A stretch of 9,126 nt of DNA from assembly GCA_005239585.1 (NCBI GenBank), contig SBBU01000326.1, forward strand, positions 1 to 9,126. The letters are read 5' to 3'. A model generated the notes under the pieces. The model saw nothing but the letters and a program-made list of their open reading frames with translations. It searched no databases and was not told where the DNA came from. Below, piece by piece: positions 8,462 to 9,126 of this stretch. The translations under genes and the position numbers were made by a program. Each line of letters starts with the position of its first letter. Within the stretch, counting starts at the first letter, position 1. Origin of the DNA: Planctomycetaceae bacterium (GTDB lineage: Bacteria > Planctomycetota > MHYJ01 > SBBU01).

Positions 8462-8490
8462 ATTATATGCAGTACGAATGGTAATGTTAA
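8462..8490 (-). promoter_or_regulatory. Sigma70-type promoter for addB-addA
   Basis: On the minus strand, TTAACA (8490-8485, five of six bases matching TTGACA) is separated by exactly 17 bp from a perfect TATAAT (8467-8462). The start of transcription would fall near 8455, about 7 nt before the addB ATG. This is the best promoter in the window and is correctly oriented to drive both genes. No operator is evident; a TTGACT just upstream (8496-8491) is too far from TATAAT (22 bp) to be the -35. Confidence 0.65.
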
Positions 8491-8572
8491 GTCAATTTCT
8501 TAAAATCTATCCCTCCCTATCATAAATGCTACAGGGTTACAAAAATGAATGCTATTAGGTAATAGGCAGATT

Positions 8573-8600
8573 TTTATAACCCCCTAGACATAGTTATAAA
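8573..8600. repeat. 8-bp inverted repeat with 12-nt loop
   Basis: TTTATAAC (8573-8580) and GTTATAAA (8593-8600) are perfect reverse complements. The site lies about 90 bp upstream of the addB -35 box. The arms could be a binding site for a dimeric regulator or simply part of the repeat-rich stretch; there is no further evidence of function. Confidence 0.4.
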
Positions 8601-8623
8601 CTGACCAGAATAGCGTGTAAAAA

Positions 8624-8654
8624 TAGCAAGTTATTGTGGTGCAATAACTTGTTA
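8624..8654. repeat. Strong hairpin: 10-bp perfect stem, extendable to 13 bp, 5-nt loop
   Basis: CAAGTTATTG (8627-8636) pairs perfectly with CAATAACTTG (8642-8651) around TGGTG. Adding one G-T pair and two A-T pairs extends the stem to 8624-8654. On the plus strand the stem is followed by TTAAAAAC, not a clean T tract, so it is not a convincing terminator. It is nested inside a wider inverted pair (8622-8629 with 8680-8687). Confidence 0.6.
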
Positions 8655-8857
8655 AAAACATACCGACTCTTGCCAAAGTTTGCTATTCTTTCCACAAGAC
8701 TTAAACGAAATCAAAAAACGTCGTATATATACTATAGAAGGGCCGTGATAGATTTGTTTAAAAGGTATAAAGCAATGTAAAAACAACAAGGATCGAATAT
8801 AAATGTAAGCAAGGCGATCTAATATATAGTATGTCTGAAGTCTTTATGGGAGTGTAG

Positions 8858-8938
8858 GTGGCAATAGCCACAGAAGTAGTTCGCCTTTGGCGAACACTTC
8901 GTGGCCGTGAAGTGAGATGCCAAAGGTATTTCTACTTC
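8858..8938. repeat. Nested palindromic element with alternative pairings
   Basis: Local hairpins are GTGGC-AATA-GCCAC (8858-8871), GTTCGCC-TTT-GGCGAAC (8879-8895) and CACTTC...GAAGTG (8895-8914). A competing long fold pairs GAAGTAG (8873-8879) with CTACTTC (8932-8938), CCTTTGGC (8884-8891) with GCCAAAGG (8919-8926), and the same CACTTC/GAAGTG core. All three outer pairs centre near 8905. It resembles a dispersed palindromic element or a structured RNA. Its TTCGCCTTTGGCGA core loosely resembles the reverse complement of the hairpin at 4847-4860 in the addB-addA island. Confidence 0.6.
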
Positions 8939-9126
8939 ATAGCTCCTGGAAATCGAGAGAATTTTTTTAAGCAGAGCCCTTTGTGCTACAGAACTTTACG
9001 ATGAAAAATGTTGACATATGAGGAACTTCTCACGTGTCAGCAGTTTTTAAGCGGAGATAGAGTGGTCTAAGATTAAAAATATGCAGGAGAAAGTTTTGTA
9101 GCGCCATCTCTAAGCTGCCTTTTTTA

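Larger units (their letters stand above)
8449..9126. other. Long non-coding stretch upstream of addB
   Basis: No ORF with a recognisable protein or ribosome-binding site was found on either strand. The region is AT-rich and holds the addB promoter, a cluster of inverted repeats at 8573-8689 and a nested palindromic element at 8858-8938. Between these (about 8690-8857) and after them (8939-9126) I see nothing I can name. No tRNA- or rRNA-like sequence was noticed. Whatever gene lies to the right is outside the window. Confidence 0.6.

Noticed and set aside
8858..9004. 48-codon GTG-initiated frame on the plus strand
   Set aside because: It starts inside a hairpin, has no ribosome-binding site, and its Arg-rich sequence is produced by the palindromic element; no family resemblance.
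9010..9015. TTGACA on the plus strand as a possible -35 box
   Set aside because: No acceptable -10 hexamer lies 16-18 bp downstream.
9008..9070. Short plus-strand frame MLTYEELLTCQQFLSGDRVV, faintly like the N-terminus of some IS5-type transposases
   Set aside because: Only 20 residues before a stop, and the resemblance is limited to TYEELL; too little to call a remnant.
1..9126. CRISPR array or defence island
   Set aside because: No regularly spaced direct repeats are visible, and the helicase-nuclease pair is fully explained as addB-addA repair machinery.

Overview
The window carries one clear functional unit: a leftward (minus-strand) addB-addA gene pair encoding a two-subunit helicase-nuclease of the AddAB/RecBCD type. 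It is flanked by accessory or decayed DNA. The organism is a bacterium of moderate GC content. AddAB with a non-Walker N-terminus in AddB, an IS1634-type transposase remnant and GC-rich palindromic repeats between genes would fit an uncultured Gram-negative lineage (Desulfobacterota- or Nitrospirota-like). That placement is a guess from gene character; no phylogenetic marker is present.

Layout from left to right. Positions 1-1369 hold a decayed IS1634-type transposase pseudogene on the minus strand, cut by at least four frame disruptions and missing its C-terminus. Positions 1370-1546 are a short spacer with a frameshifted mini-ORF and a hairpin. Positions 1547-4714 are addA (UvrD-like helicase plus C-terminal RecB-type nuclease, TTG start). 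Positions 4715-5010 are an unusually long gap for an addB-addA pair, filled from about 4771 to 4996 by a GC-rich nest of inverted repeats. Positions 5011-8448 are addB (inactivated-helicase fold, PD-(D/E)XK nuclease and four iron-sulfur cysteines). Positions 8449-9126 have no convincing gene but contain a good sigma70-type promoter for addB and two clusters of inverted repeats.

How the genes work together: by analogy with AddAB of Bacillus and related enzymes, AddA supplies the ATP-driven motor and one nuclease, and AddB supplies the second nuclease and the Fe-S-stabilised scaffold. Together they resect double-strand breaks up to a Chi-type sequence so that RecA can load. Both genes are probably transcribed from the promoter just upstream of addB, with addA reached through the structured repeat island. 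I see no clearly new biological system here. The most unusual points are the palindromic island inside the operon, the apparent loss of the nuclease-domain histidine in AddB, the very short predicted leader of addB, and the alternative-fold inverted repeats upstream.
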